Shown: piece after piece, positions 9,815 to 18,253 of the stretch | Numbering within the stretch: position 1 is the first letter of the stretch | Layout: each line of letters begins with the position of its first letter | From: an uncultured Kushneria sp. | Lineage (GTDB): Bacteria; Pseudomonadota; Gammaproteobacteria; Pseudomonadales; Halomonadaceae | Assembly: GCF_947497025.1 (NCBI RefSeq) | Contig: NZ_CANMFC010000003.1 | Location: 434,001 to 498,000 of the forward strand | Direction of reading: 5' to 3' | Length of the DNA stretch: 64,000 nucleotides | Made by a program: the position numbers and the translations under genes | Notes under the pieces: model-generated | Told to the model about the DNA's origin: nothing | Database searches by the model: none | What the model saw: the letters and a program-made list of their open reading frames with translations, nothing else

Positions 9815-11168
9815 GCCGGCCTCGAACCGCCTGCGCCGGAGCGCGTGTTGTTTTTTCTCCACCCAGCAGGGCGGCGACGGCCTCGGGATTGGAGGGAAAG
9901 AACAGATGCAGATAGCTGGCCGTCAGCCGGCCGCGGCGAAAGATGGCCTCGCCCGGTGCCGGATGACTGGCGCGCCGCCCATGCGCGATCGGCGCCAGCG
10001 TGTCGTGGCTTCGCGAGTGATGGTGAGCGTGTCCCCGAATCTCGCCTTCCGGCAGCGGCGCGCTCTGCATACCCTGACAGCCGCGTTTGGTGCGCATTTC
10101 GCCGTGGCCTGGCAGCACGCCGGCCATGGGGTGGCAGGTGCCGTGCTGGTCGGTCAGGGTCTGCTGTAGATAGAGCATGCCACCGCACTCGGCCAGAATC
10201 GGCAGGCCGCGGGCATCGAAGCCCCGAATCGCCTCGCACATGCCATGATTGGTCCCAAGCGCTGCAGCATGCAGTTCCGGATAGCCGCCCGGCAGCCACA
10301 GCGCATCAAGGTGATCCGGGAGCGTCGTGTCATGGATCGGCGAAAACCGGCAGAGCTCGGCGCCCATGGCTTCCAGCAGTCGGGTATTGGCCGCGTAGAT
10401 AAAGCTGAAGGCGGCATCCTCTGCAACGCCGATTCGGTATCCGGCCAGTGCCTGCGAAGGCGTATCGATATGCTGCGGCCTGAAGGCGACGGCCGGGGGC
10501 AGTTCGGTCAGTTTTTGTCCTTCAAGGAGATCGGCGGCGGCATCGAGTCGGGCTTCCAGCGACAGATTGTCAGGATCATCCTGCTCGCCGGGCTGGACCA
10601 GACCCAGATGACGCGAGGGCAGGGCAAGGTGCTCTTCTCGGGGCATGGCGGCCAGCAGCTGGACATCGTCGGGCAGGCTGTCTTCGATCAGCTGGCGGTG
10701 TCGCTCGCTGCCGAGTGCATTGGCCACCAGACCATGAAAGGTCATTTCCGGACGATAGCGCGCCAGTCCCAGCCCGATGGCGGCAACGGTCTGGGCCATG
10801 CCGCGGGCGTTGATGACACAGGCCACCGGGATATCTAGGGCGACCGCCAGATCGGCGCTTGAGGGGGTGCCGTCATGGAGTCCCATCGCGCCTTCGATCA
10901 GAATCAGATCTGCCTCGAGGGCGGCGCGATACAGCTGCTCGCGACAGAAGGCGTCGCCTGCCATCCACAGATCAAGGGGCTCGACCGGTGAGCCCGAGGC
11001 CAGCGCCAGAATCTGTGGGTCCAGATAGTCCGGCCCGGTCTTGAAGACCACCACTCGGCGGCCCTGACGGCGGTGATAGCGCGCCAGCGCGGCGGTCACG
11101 GTGGTCTTGCCCTGGCCTGAGGCCATGGCGGAGAGAAACAGGGCGGGGCACCAGGCAGTTTCCTGCAT
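9804..11168 (-). CDS. cobB: Cobyrinic/hydrogenobyrinic acid a,c-diamide synthase (CobB/CbiA)
   Basis: 454 aa. Amidates the a and c side chains of the corrin with glutamine and ATP; with CobN in the same operon the substrate is most likely hydrogenobyrinic acid (aerobic route). The N-terminal SAMASGQGKTT (13-23) is the nucleotide-binding loop, IEGAMGLHDG follows around 91-100, and the glutamine amidotransferase Cys328 sits in LAECGGM after WLPGGYPELH. The start ATG shares one base with the cobO stop (TGATG), a tight translational coupling. It is unrelated to the sirtuin that also carries the name cobB. Confidence 0.95.
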   Translation of the reverse strand: MQETAWCPALFLSAMASGQGKTTVTAALARYHRRQGRRVVVFKTGPDYLDPQILALASGSPVEPLDLWMAGDAFCREQLYRAALEADLILIEGAMGLHDGTPSSADLAVALDIPVACVINARGMAQTVAAIGLGLARYRPEMTFHGLVANALGSERHRQLIEDSLPDDVQLLAAMPREEHLALPSRHLGLVQPGEQDDPDNLSLEARLDAAADLLEGQKLTELPPAVAFRPQHIDTPSQALAGYRIGVAEDAAFSFIYAANTRLLEAMGAELCRFSPIHDTTLPDHLDALWLPGGYPELHAAALGTNHGMCEAIRGFDARGLPILAECGGMLYLQQTLTDQHGTCHPMAGVLPGHGEMRTKRGCQGMQSAPLPEGEIRGHAHHHSRSHDTLAPIAHGRRASHPAPGEAIFRRGRLTASYLHLFFPSNPEAVAALLGGEKTTRAPAQAVRGRHAR

Positions 11169-11797
11169 CAGTATTCGATCCCCGCCTGTGCCTTGACGCC
11201 AAGCCGAAAGGCATGGCGCTCGTCGTGAATGACACTGATGGTATCGGCGATCTCCTGAATCTCGCGGGCCATGGTGCGCCCGGTGATCATCACGTTCTGA
11301 TGCTCGGGACGCGCCTTGAGGGCACGGGCGACCTGCTCGGCATCGAGGTAGCCGTACTTGATCATGTAGGAGAGCTCGTCAAAGAGCAGGAAGTGGTACT
11401 GCGGATCACCGAGCAGTGTCTCTGCCAGTGCCCAGGCATCACGGGCGGCCTGACGTTCACGCTCGGGGTCGCGCACTTCCCAGCTGAAACCGTGGCCCAT
11501 GACATGAAAGTCGACCTGCGGATGCTCATTGAAAAAAAGATATTCGCCGGTGGCGCGTCGTCCCTTGATGAACTGGATTACCCCGCAGCGCTGACCATGG
11601 CCCATGGCGCGGGCCATGGTGCCAAAGGCCGAGCTGCTCTTGCCCTTGCCATTACCCTTGAGCACGATCAGAACGCCGCGTTCCTGGTCGGCACGGGCGA
11701 TACGCTCATCAACGATGCGCTTTTTGGTCGCCATGCGCTGCTGATAGCGAGTGGCGTCCTGGTCATTGCTGTTGTCGTCACCCTGTTGCTGGTTCAC
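11168..11797 (-). CDS. cobO: Corrinoid adenosyltransferase (CobO/BtuR family)
   Basis: 209 aa. Transfers the 5'-deoxyadenosyl group of ATP to cob(I)yrinic acid a,c-diamide or other cob(I)alamins. The P-loop VLKGNGKGKSSS lies at about residues 45-56, followed by the family sequence GVIQFIKG and DELSYMIKYGYL. The N-terminus is hydrophilic and variable. The ATG at 11797 overlaps the stop of the upstream chelatase gene by 4 bp. This is the only adenosyltransferase gene in the window and could also supply coenzyme for EutBC. Confidence 0.95.
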   Translation of the reverse strand: MNQQQGDDNSNDQDATRYQQRMATKKRIVDERIARADQERGVLIVLKGNGKGKSSSAFGTMARAMGHGQRCGVIQFIKGRRATGEYLFFNEHPQVDFHVMGHGFSWEVRDPERERQAARDAWALAETLLGDPQYHFLLFDELSYMIKYGYLDAEQVARALKARPEHQNVMITGRTMAREIQEIADTISVIHDERHAFRLGVKAQAGIEY

Positions 11798-13737
11798 GGT
11801 GTGCTCCCGGGCAATGTCGTCCTGCGTGAATGGGGTGGCGATGTGCTCTGGTCGCTGCCGGTGAGGTCGTCAAGGAAGTGACAGGCAGCGTCAAGCGCGG
11901 CGGCCAGTTCCTGCGCCCGGCCCAGAGAGTGCGCCCGCGGCTCACAGTTGACCACGTGTGTCTCACAGCCAAACGGGGCGAGTTCAAGATCATCCCGGCT
12001 GCGGGCATCGGTCAGGATCCAGAGACAGGTCGCTTTGGGGGTCTGGTGCTGAAGGCGGCTCAGGCGCTGGCGGGTTTCATCCAGCCCGCGTCGCAGTGGC
12101 GTACCACCGCCCGGCACGAGATTGTCGAGCAGAGGCGCGATCGTGCGTGGGGCGCGTCGGGGGGCCATGACTTCGGTGACGCCGTCGCCGCCCAGAGTCA
12201 TCAGCATCAGCTGTTCGCGGGCAAGATAGACGCCGGAGGCAATCTGCTTGACCAGCGCCATTGCTTTCTCGAGCTGACGTGTCCGTTGTCGGTGGTTCTG
12301 ACGGCTCAGGCTGGAGCCGGAAATATCGAGCACGATGCAGGTCAGCCTGTCAGGGCGGCGCCGTTCGCGCCGCCAGACCAGTGACGGCAATGAATCGAGC
12401 GACGAACCGGCGTGGGGCATTGCTGTCTTGCGCAGGCTCCTGGGCCAGTCGATGCGCGGTCGTCCAATGGCGTCACGGCCTTTCATTCGTGCCCCCTGCT
12501 GTCGAAGTCTCGATCCAGTCGGGGGAGCAGGAAGCTGAATATGCCAGCCGGTGGCGGTGTCCAGAGCAGACGATATCTGATGGGCCGGTAGATTGCCCCA
12601 GTCGCCGCTGCCCGGATCATCACGCTCCGAATCAGCGTCATGGCGTTCTTCCGGCTCGCTCTCGGGTCGGGTGACCGACGCGTCGTGGCTGGAGGTCAGA
12701 TCCGGGCGATTGGGCGCATCGGGAGGGGGGCGACGGCCCGGGTAGCGTCCTGTTGGAGGGGGAGGCGTCCGGTCAGATGATGACTCGTGCTCGGAGCCAG
12801 CGGTGTTTTCCTGAGGGTGACCCTCATTCCCCTGATTACCATCAGAGCCGGCTTCCGGCGTGGTGTCCGCTGTCCACTGAGGGGCACGATGTGCCATGAC
12901 CAGTGTGGCCAACGCATCGATATCTTCCGGCGTCACGGTCTGTCGTCCCTGCCAGGCCGCATGGGCCAGCGCGCCACGACGCCAGGCGAGGTCTGCGCGA
13001 ACGCCTTCCACGCCGGCCTCGACACAGCGGGTGGCAATGATTCGGGCAAGATCCGGTGGCAGGGTGACGGTCGGGAGGCGGTGGCGGGCGGCAGCCAGTC
13101 GCTCACGCAGCAGCGCCTGTTCTGCCTGCCAGTCGGCCGTAAAGGCCTCCGGGTCGTGATCAAAGGCCAGCCGGCGCTCAACAATCTGCAGACGCTGCTC
13201 GATATCCGGTGCGGGGTGATCCAGCACGGCCAGCCCGAAGCGGTCCAGCAGCTGCGGACGCAGTTCCCCTTCATCGGGGTTCATGGTGCCGATCAACAGA
13301 AAGTCTGCGGGATGCTGATGGCTGATGCCATCGCGCTCGACATGGTTGATGCCGCTGGCGGCCACATCCAGCAGCAGATCGACCAGCGCATCGGGCAGCA
13401 GATTGACCTCGTCGATATAAAGCACCCCCTCGTGGGCACGGGCGAGCAGCCCGGGCTGGAAGGCCACCTCGCGCTCTCCAAGGGCGCGGCCCAGATCGAG
13501 CGTGCCGGTCAGCTGGGCTTCATCGGCGCCCAGCGGCAGTGTGACCAGCGATGATCGTGAAAAGGGCAGCAGTTCGGCAAGGCTGCGCGCCAGCGTCGAT
13601 TTGGCCGTGCCCCGCGGGCCGCTGACGAGTACCCCGCCCAGGCGGGTATCCAGTGCGGCCAGAATCAGGGCAAGCTTGAGGCGTTCATGACCGGTGACGG
13701 CCGCGAACGGAAAAAGGGGGCGTGTGATATTGGTCAT
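11794..13737 (-). CDS. Fused ChlI-ChlD-type chelatase ATPase (cobaltochelatase partner)
   Basis: 647 aa combining two modules. The N-terminal AAA+ ATPase resembles BchI/ChlI: Walker A SGPRGTAKST (39-48), Walker B GVLYIDEVN (104-112), and GTMNPDEGELRPQLLDRF as sensor region. A low-complexity Pro/Asp/Ser/Glu linker (roughly 285-400) leads to a C-terminal von Willebrand A domain with MIDAS residues DISGSS (471-476), the Thr of PGGGTP (542-547) and Asp577. Family knowledge: in several bacteria without CobS/CobT, such ChlID proteins work with CobN; operon position supports that role, but magnesium chelatase activity is not formally excluded. GGAG lies 6 bases before the ATG. It is the first gene after the cobalamin riboswitch. 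Confidence 0.9.
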   Translation of the reverse strand: MTNITRPLFPFAAVTGHERLKLALILAALDTRLGGVLVSGPRGTAKSTLARSLAELLPFSRSSLVTLPLGADEAQLTGTLDLGRALGEREVAFQPGLLARAHEGVLYIDEVNLLPDALVDLLLDVAASGINHVERDGISHQHPADFLLIGTMNPDEGELRPQLLDRFGLAVLDHPAPDIEQRLQIVERRLAFDHDPEAFTADWQAEQALLRERLAAARHRLPTVTLPPDLARIIATRCVEAGVEGVRADLAWRRGALAHAAWQGRQTVTPEDIDALATLVMAHRAPQWTADTTPEAGSDGNQGNEGHPQENTAGSEHESSSDRTPPPPTGRYPGRRPPPDAPNRPDLTSSHDASVTRPESEPEERHDADSERDDPGSGDWGNLPAHQISSALDTATGWHIQLPAPPTGSRLRQQGARMKGRDAIGRPRIDWPRSLRKTAMPHAGSSLDSLPSLVWRRERRRPDRLTCIVLDISGSSLSRQNHRQRTRQLEKAMALVKQIASGVYLAREQLMLMTLGGDGVTEVMAPRRAPRTIAPLLDNLVPGGGTPLRRGLDETRQRLSRLQHQTPKATCLWILTDARSRDDLELAPFGCETHVVNCEPRAHSLGRAQELAAALDAACHFLDDLTGSDQSTSPPHSRRTTLPGSTP

Positions 13738-13780
13738 GTCATCTCCGCAAACGCGAGACGTGATAACGCAACATGACCGC

Positions 13781-13847
13781 GCGCCACCTGCTCACATGAT
13801 GAGGTGGCGCCAATAAGTGCAGCGGCTGTCGATGCGGGCAGCCACCT
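13781..13847 (-). promoter_or_regulatory. Mutually exclusive pairing segments between B12 aptamer and chlID
   Basis: On the minus strand three segments follow the aptamer: A (13847-13841, AGGTGGC), B (13810-13802, GCGCCACCT) and C (13789-13781, AGGTGGCGC). B can pair with C over 9 bp (12-base loop) or with A over 7 bp, but not with both. This is the layout expected of a riboswitch expression platform. No U-run follows C, so it does not look like an intrinsic terminator; Rho-dependent or RNA-decay control are possibilities. The role is inferred. Confidence 0.5.
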
Positions 13848-13924
13848 GATAAGGAGATATGTCACTTGTGTGCTCCTGCGTATCGACCCGTACGCGTGGC
13901 AGTCATTACTGATGATGCCGTGGG

Positions 13925-14140
13925 CACCATCACCCTGTATCATCGCCGGGCCGGTCTCCGGGCTGACGAGCTGGCGGACATGACGTCTGCCGGGCTGAAG
14001 CACCTTCCCGACTCATTGGAGTCAGTGGTCACGCAAAAGACGTTTGCTTCAAGCCACTCGATTACCGTTGCGGGGACAGCAGTGAACTCGCATCACTTTC
14101 CCGATTATCCCGTGCAGACTGCACGGGCACCCGAGCGCTG
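13925..14140 (-). ncRNA. Cobalamin (B12) riboswitch aptamer
   Basis: The minus strand carries the conserved cobalamin riboswitch blocks in the correct order: a GGTGCC-like 5' element near 14130, CTGTCCCCGCAACGGTAA at 14079-14062, a CACTG stem closed by GGGAAGG around 14025-14005, and the B12 box AGCCCGGAGACCGGCC at 13964-13949. It lies upstream of chlID-cobO-cobB-cobE-cobW-cobN-cobQ, so coenzyme B12 should repress that operon. The 5' and 3' limits are approximate. About 190 bases separate the aptamer from the chlID start. Confidence 0.93.
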
Positions 14141-14143
14141 CTC

Positions 14144-14172
14144 ATCGTGAGCCGGGGCAATGATGGAGTCAA
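14144..14172 (-). promoter_or_regulatory. Possible promoter of the riboswitch-led cob operon
   Basis: On the minus strand TTGACT (14172-14167) and CACGAT (14149-14144) are 17 bases apart, just before the aptamer. The -35 is good and the -10 poor, so this is only a candidate; initiation further upstream is also possible. Confidence 0.3.
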
Positions 14173-14261
14173 GTCCGGCACGATGGTGTGTCCGGGCCGG
14201 TGGTACAGGACTGTATTACTTTATCGTTGTTCCACTGCCGGGTGCCTGGTAGCGTCTGCGC

Positions 14262-15314
14262 ATGTTTACCCGAGTCAATGTCATGACCTTTAACATTTCA
14301 CCCCCTGACGGTGCCAACCCCGCCAGTATTCAGGCCCATATCGACTCAAGGCTCAAACCGCCAGGATCACTGGGGACGCTGGAAGCGACGGCGGCATCGC
14401 TGGTGCGTATTCTGGGGCCCTCAAGTACCACCATTAATGCACCGGTCATGCTTCTGTTTGCCGGCGACCACGGTGTGGCGTTCGAGGGTGTCTCCATTGT
14501 AGAGCCCTCAACCACACAGTTGATGGTGCATCATTTCCTCGAAGGAAATGCCGCCATCAACGTTTTCTGCCGTCAGGCCAATCTGGCGTTGAAGGTGATC
14601 GATTGTGGGACGCTCACTACGCATGAGCCGCATCCACAGCTTGTCAGCCATCGACTGGGTGAGAAGACAGCGCCTTTCCATCGGGAGCCTGCCATGACGC
14701 TTGAGCGGGTCGAGGCAGGCTTTGATAACAGTCGACGGCTGATCGAGGAACTCCATGCCGACGGCTGTAATCTGATCGCACTCGGTGAGATGGGTATTGG
14801 CAACACGACCAGTGCCAGCGCTCTGATGGCGGCGTTGACGCATTTGCCGTTTGAGGTGTGTATTGGCGCTGGCAGTGGCGTGACGCCCACCATCATGAAG
14901 CGCAAGCAGGACATTGTGCAGCTGGGGCTTCAACGTCATGCACAAAGCCTGGAGGATCCACGGCTGACGCTGGCAGCACTGGGCGGGTTCGAGATCGTGA
15001 GCATGGCAGGGGCGATTCTGGCCGCTGCTGAAAAGGGCATGGTAATCCTGATCGATGGCTTTATTACGACCGTGGCAGCGCTTTGCGCCTGTCGTATTGC
15101 GCCGGAGGTACGGGGTTATCTGATTTTCTCGCACTGTGGCGACGAACGTGGCCACAGGCCACTGCTGGATCAACTCCAGGCGACACCGCTGTTGCACATG
15201 GGACTGCGGCTTGGAGAGGGCTCGGGCGCTGCGCTGGCGCTTCCGCTGCTACGCTCGGCGCTGGCCTTTTATCATGAGATGGCCTCGCTTGAAGAGGCTG
15301 GTCTGACGCTATGA
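14262..15314 (+). CDS. cobT: Nicotinate-nucleotide:DMB phosphoribosyltransferase (CobT)
   Basis: 350 aa. Makes alpha-ribazole-5'-phosphate from nicotinate mononucleotide and 5,6-dimethylbenzimidazole, activating the lower ligand. Recognised by SRLKPPGSLG near the N-terminus, LFAGDHGV, ALGEMGIGNTTSA, GAGSGV and the C-terminal SLEEAG, whose Glu corresponds to the catalytic base of the family. The start is uncertain: neither the ATG at 14262 nor the one at 14283 has a clear Shine-Dalgarno sequence. It begins the plus-strand cob operon, divergent from the riboswitch-led one. I find no second cobalamin riboswitch in front of it, so B12 control of this operon is not evident. Confidence 0.95.
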   Translation: MFTRVNVMTFNISPPDGANPASIQAHIDSRLKPPGSLGTLEATAASLVRILGPSSTTINAPVMLLFAGDHGVAFEGVSIVEPSTTQLMVHHFLEGNAAINVFCRQANLALKVIDCGTLTTHEPHPQLVSHRLGEKTAPFHREPAMTLERVEAGFDNSRRLIEELHADGCNLIALGEMGIGNTTSASALMAALTHLPFEVCIGAGSGVTPTIMKRKQDIVQLGLQRHAQSLEDPRLTLAALGGFEIVSMAGAILAAAEKGMVILIDGFITTVAALCACRIAPEVRGYLIFSHCGDERGHRPLLDQLQATPLLHMGLRLGEGSGAALALPLLRSALAFYHEMASLEEAGLTL

Positions 15315-16093
15315 CTTGCAAGGCCCTGGCCCGTCAATGGCAGTGGGGCTGTCTGGCGGTGAGTTTTCTGACTCGCCTGCCGGTGCGCGTTCGTGGTGAG
15401 GTGACGCCGCAGGCGCTGGGGCGCTGTCATCGCTGGTTCTCGCTGGTCGGGGCGCTGATTGGGCTTGCGCTTGCGCTTGTCTACGGGGGGCTGGAGCAGT
15501 TCCTGCCCGTGTCGATTGCGGTGTTCATGACGCTGGGGCTGTCCCTCTGGCTCACCGGTGCTTTGCACGAGGATGGCCTGGCGGACTGCATGGACGGCCT
15601 TGGCGGCGGGCAAACCGTGGCGCAGCGGCTGGCCATCATGAAGGACAGCCGGGTCGGCAGCTACGGTGTGCTGGCGCTGATCATCAGCCTGGTCGGACGC
15701 TGGTTATTGCTGAGTGCGCTGGCGCAGCAGGACACCGGGCTGGTGATGATGGCCCTGATGGCATCTCACAGCCTGAGCCGCGGATTGGCAGCCTTCATGA
15801 TGGGCATGCTGCCTTATCTGCGATGCGAGGGTGACAGCAAGGTACATGCGCTGACCGGCCACCAGCGTCCGGAGGATCGTGTCTGGCTGATCGGCGTTGC
15901 CGTGTTTGTTGCCGTGTTCTCTGCCGGTGTGGTGTCGGGCATCATGCTGCTGGTGACGACGGCACTCTCGGGGCTGGTCATGTATCGCTGGTTGAAAAAA
16001 CAGCTTGGCGGCGTGACAGGCGATGCGCTGGGCGCCGTGCAACAGATCACCGAACTTCTTTTATATCTGGCACTGGTGATGGTTCATGCATGA
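15311..16093 (+). CDS. cobS: Adenosylcobinamide-GDP ribazoletransferase (CobS)
   Basis: 260 aa, polytopic membrane protein. Joins adenosylcobinamide-GDP and alpha-ribazole (phosphate) in the final step of the nucleotide loop assembly. Family signatures are FLTRLPV near residue 20, LTGALHEDGLADCMDGLGGG around 78-97 and the KDSRVGSYG segment. The ATG overlaps the cobT stop by 4 bp, and its own end overlaps cobU by 8 bp, showing a tightly packed operon. Confidence 0.95.
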   Translation: MTCKALARQWQWGCLAVSFLTRLPVRVRGEVTPQALGRCHRWFSLVGALIGLALALVYGGLEQFLPVSIAVFMTLGLSLWLTGALHEDGLADCMDGLGGGQTVAQRLAIMKDSRVGSYGVLALIISLVGRWLLLSALAQQDTGLVMMALMASHSLSRGLAAFMMGMLPYLRCEGDSKVHALTGHQRPEDRVWLIGVAVFVAVFSAGVVSGIMLLVTTALSGLVMYRWLKKQLGGVTGDALGAVQQITELLLYLALVMVHA

Positions 16094-16607
16094 GTTGATT
16101 CTGGGGGGCGCGCGCAGCGGCAAGAGCGCTCATGGTGAAGCGCTGGCGGTGCAGAGTGAATGCGAGGTGATCTATATCGCCACAGCGCAGGTGCATGATG
16201 ACAGCGAAATGTGTGCACGCATTGAGGCCCACCAGACGCGAAGGCCTGATGACTGGGGGCTGATAGAAGCGCCGCTCACTCTGGGTGATGCCATTGAACG
16301 TCATGCCCATGCAGATCGTCTGCTGCTGATAGACTGCCTGACTCTCTGGCTGACCAACATTTTACTCGATGGCGATGAGCGATTCGCCCAGGAACGTGCC
16401 CGACTGCTGGAGGCGCTCGATCACGCCCCGGGTCGCGTAGTGATGGTCAGTAATGAGGTGGGACAGGGTGTGGTCCCCATGAATGCCCTGTCACGACGCT
16501 TTGTGGATGAAGCCGGCCGGCTTCATCAGGTATTGGCATCACGGTGTCAGCGTGTCTGGTGGGTGGTGGCCGGCCTGCCTCAGTGCCTCAAGGGCGACGT
16601 GACATGA
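16086..16607 (+). CDS. cobU: Adenosylcobinamide kinase / guanylyltransferase (CobU/CobP)
   Basis: 173 aa bifunctional enzyme that phosphorylates adenosylcobinamide and then transfers GMP to give adenosylcobinamide-GDP. The P-loop GGARSGKS is at residues 7-14, followed by YIATAQ, LLIDCLTLWLTN and VSNEVGQGVVP, all diagnostic for the family. It overlaps cobS by 8 bp at its start and the downstream phosphatase gene by 4 bp (ATGA) at its end. Confidence 0.96.
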   Translation: MHELILGGARSGKSAHGEALAVQSECEVIYIATAQVHDDSEMCARIEAHQTRRPDDWGLIEAPLTLGDAIERHAHADRLLLIDCLTLWLTNILLDGDERFAQERARLLEALDHAPGRVVMVSNEVGQGVVPMNALSRRFVDEAGRLHQVLASRCQRVWWVVAGLPQCLKGDVT

Positions 16608-17263
16608 CCTTCCAGACCCTGATGATCGATTGTCTGCGTCACGGTGCCTGTGAAGGGCCGCAGGAATGTTTGCGCGGCCATACGGATGTGGCACTGAGCG
16701 CACAGGGTCACGAACACATGCTGGCGGCGGCAGAGCGGTTGCCGCGGCCCCATGCCATTATCTGTTCACCGTTGATTCGCTGCAAAAACGTTGGGAAGTT
16801 ACTGGCACAGGACTGGAACGTGCCTTTGCATATCGTGCCTGAAATCATGGAGATGAATTTCGGGGACTGGGATGGGGTGGCCACGCAAGAGCTGCTGCAG
16901 CACTCCCGGCCGGCGCTGGAAAATTTCTGGCGTGACCCTCGGGCATTTCCACCACCGGGGGGAGAGTCCCTTGACGATTTTCTGGCCCGTATCGATCAGG
17001 GGTGGCAACACCTTCTTGAGAAGGGCATGACGCTGGCGGACAAGAAACAGCAGCAAGAAGGAGAGAGTCCGGTGCGTCTGCTGGTCTGTGGCCATGCCGG
17101 GGTGATTAAAAGCTGGGTGGCGATGCGCTTGGGCATGCCTCTGACTCAGGGCAGTTATCTCCATCGTTTGCATTTGCCTTATGCCGGCGTAGCACGGCTA
17201 CGAGTAGATATTGATCAACAAAGCGGCGAGCAGTTCGAGCAGCTGTGTTATCTGGGAGCATAG
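16604..17263 (+). CDS. cobC: Histidine phosphatase, probable alpha-ribazole phosphatase (CobC)
   Basis: 219 aa. The N-terminal LRHGACEG has the catalytic His of the phosphoglycerate-mutase superfamily, with CSPLIRC and the later VCGHAGVIK supplying the other active-site Arg and His. In this position it most likely removes the 5'-phosphate of alpha-ribazole phosphate or of adenosylcobalamin phosphate; the family alone would not fix the substrate. The ATG at 16604 overlaps the cobU stop as ATGA; an open frame extends 20 codons upstream, inside cobU, and is not used here. The next gene starts 48 bp downstream, the largest gap in the operon. Confidence 0.88.
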   Translation: MTFQTLMIDCLRHGACEGPQECLRGHTDVALSAQGHEHMLAAAERLPRPHAIICSPLIRCKNVGKLLAQDWNVPLHIVPEIMEMNFGDWDGVATQELLQHSRPALENFWRDPRAFPPPGGESLDDFLARIDQGWQHLLEKGMTLADKKQQQEGESPVRLLVCGHAGVIKSWVAMRLGMPLTQGSYLHRLHLPYAGVARLRVDIDQQSGEQFEQLCYLGA

Positions 17264-17311
17264 GATGACAGGGAAGCATCATGACATACCATATTTATAC
17301 CGTTATCTTTT

Positions 17312-18253
17312 ATGTGGATAATTATTTCAGTCTCTTTGATTGTTGATCAAATATTGGGAGAACCTCGCCGGTTTCATCCGCTTGTCGGATTGGGGCGGTG
17401 GATCAAAACCGTTGAAAAACGCCTTTATCCACTCAACAGGCAACTCCCCAAAATCCTGATTGCCGGCTTTTTGGGGTGGCTTCTGGTCGTCACGCCTATT
17501 TTGATGGCTGCTATCTGGCTGGATTGTCTGGTTGAAGGTTTCTGGCATGGCCTGCTGGCAATCTTCACACTTTATCTCGCCATCGGCCGCAAAAGCCTGA
17601 TCGAGCATGCCCGGCGCGTTTATCAGCCGCTTTTGAAAGGTGACCTTGATGCTGCACGTCAGCAGGTTGCCATGCTGGTCAGCAGAGATGTCGATCGGCT
17701 TGATGCTTCCGACATATCGCGTGCGACCTGTGAATCCGTGCTCGAAAACGGCAGCGACGCGCTTTTTGCCGCGATTTTCTGGTTTGCCGTCGCCGGAATC
17801 CCGGGGGTTGTGCTTTACCGGGTGATCAATACCCTCGATGCCATGTGGGGCTATCGCAACGAGCGCTATCTCTATTTTGGACGCGTTGCCGCACGTGCAG
17901 ATGATGCCATGAACTGGCTACCGGCTCGGTTGACCGCACTTTCCTACGCACTGGCCGGCTGGCACTGGCAGGCCTCAAACAACACCTGTGGCACAGCCAT
18001 GCAATGCTGGTGGAAACAGGGCAGAAGCTGGAAAAGCCCCAATGCCGGGCCGGTCATGGCCGCCGGTGCCGGAGCGCTGGGGATACAGCTGGGTGGGGGC
18101 GGTATTTACCATGGACAACACATCGAAAGCCCGCTGCTGGGTGTCGGCCGCCCAGCAGCTCCTCCTGATATCGAGCGCGCCTGCACGCTGATCTGGAAGG
18201 CGTTGCTGATCTGGCTGACAGCACTGTTCATTATCGCGTGGATATGGTCATGA
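17312..18253 (+). CDS. cbiB: Adenosylcobinamide-phosphate synthase (CbiB/CobD)
   Basis: 313 aa integral membrane protein that attaches (R)-1-aminopropan-2-ol phosphate to adenosylcobyric acid. Family markers: DQILGEPRRFHPLVGLGRWI at the N-terminus, RDVDRLDASDISRATCESVLEN mid-protein and NTLDAMWGYRNERYLYFGR. An in-frame stop at 17282 fixes the start to ATG 17312 or later, yet there is no Shine-Dalgarno sequence before it and the upstream 48 bp are AT-rich compared with the surrounding genes. It overlaps the next gene by 4 bp. Confidence 0.95.
   Translation: MWIIISVSLIVDQILGEPRRFHPLVGLGRWIKTVEKRLYPLNRQLPKILIAGFLGWLLVVTPILMAAIWLDCLVEGFWHGLLAIFTLYLAIGRKSLIEHARRVYQPLLKGDLDAARQQVAMLVSRDVDRLDASDISRATCESVLENGSDALFAAIFWFAVAGIPGVVLYRVINTLDAMWGYRNERYLYFGRVAARADDAMNWLPARLTALSYALAGWHWQASNNTCGTAMQCWWKQGRSWKSPNAGPVMAAGAGALGIQLGGGGIYHGQHIESPLLGVGRPAAPPDIERACTLIWKALLIWLTALFIIAWIWS

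Noticed and set aside
13734-14003. 89-codon minus-strand frame upstream of chlID
   Set aside because: It runs through the cobalamin riboswitch B12 box and the expression platform, so the sequence is explained by RNA structure. No ribosome site.
14160-14261. A second cobalamin riboswitch for cobT on the plus strand
   Set aside because: No B12 box or CCCCGCAACGG-like block on this strand; the only aptamer is on the minus strand.
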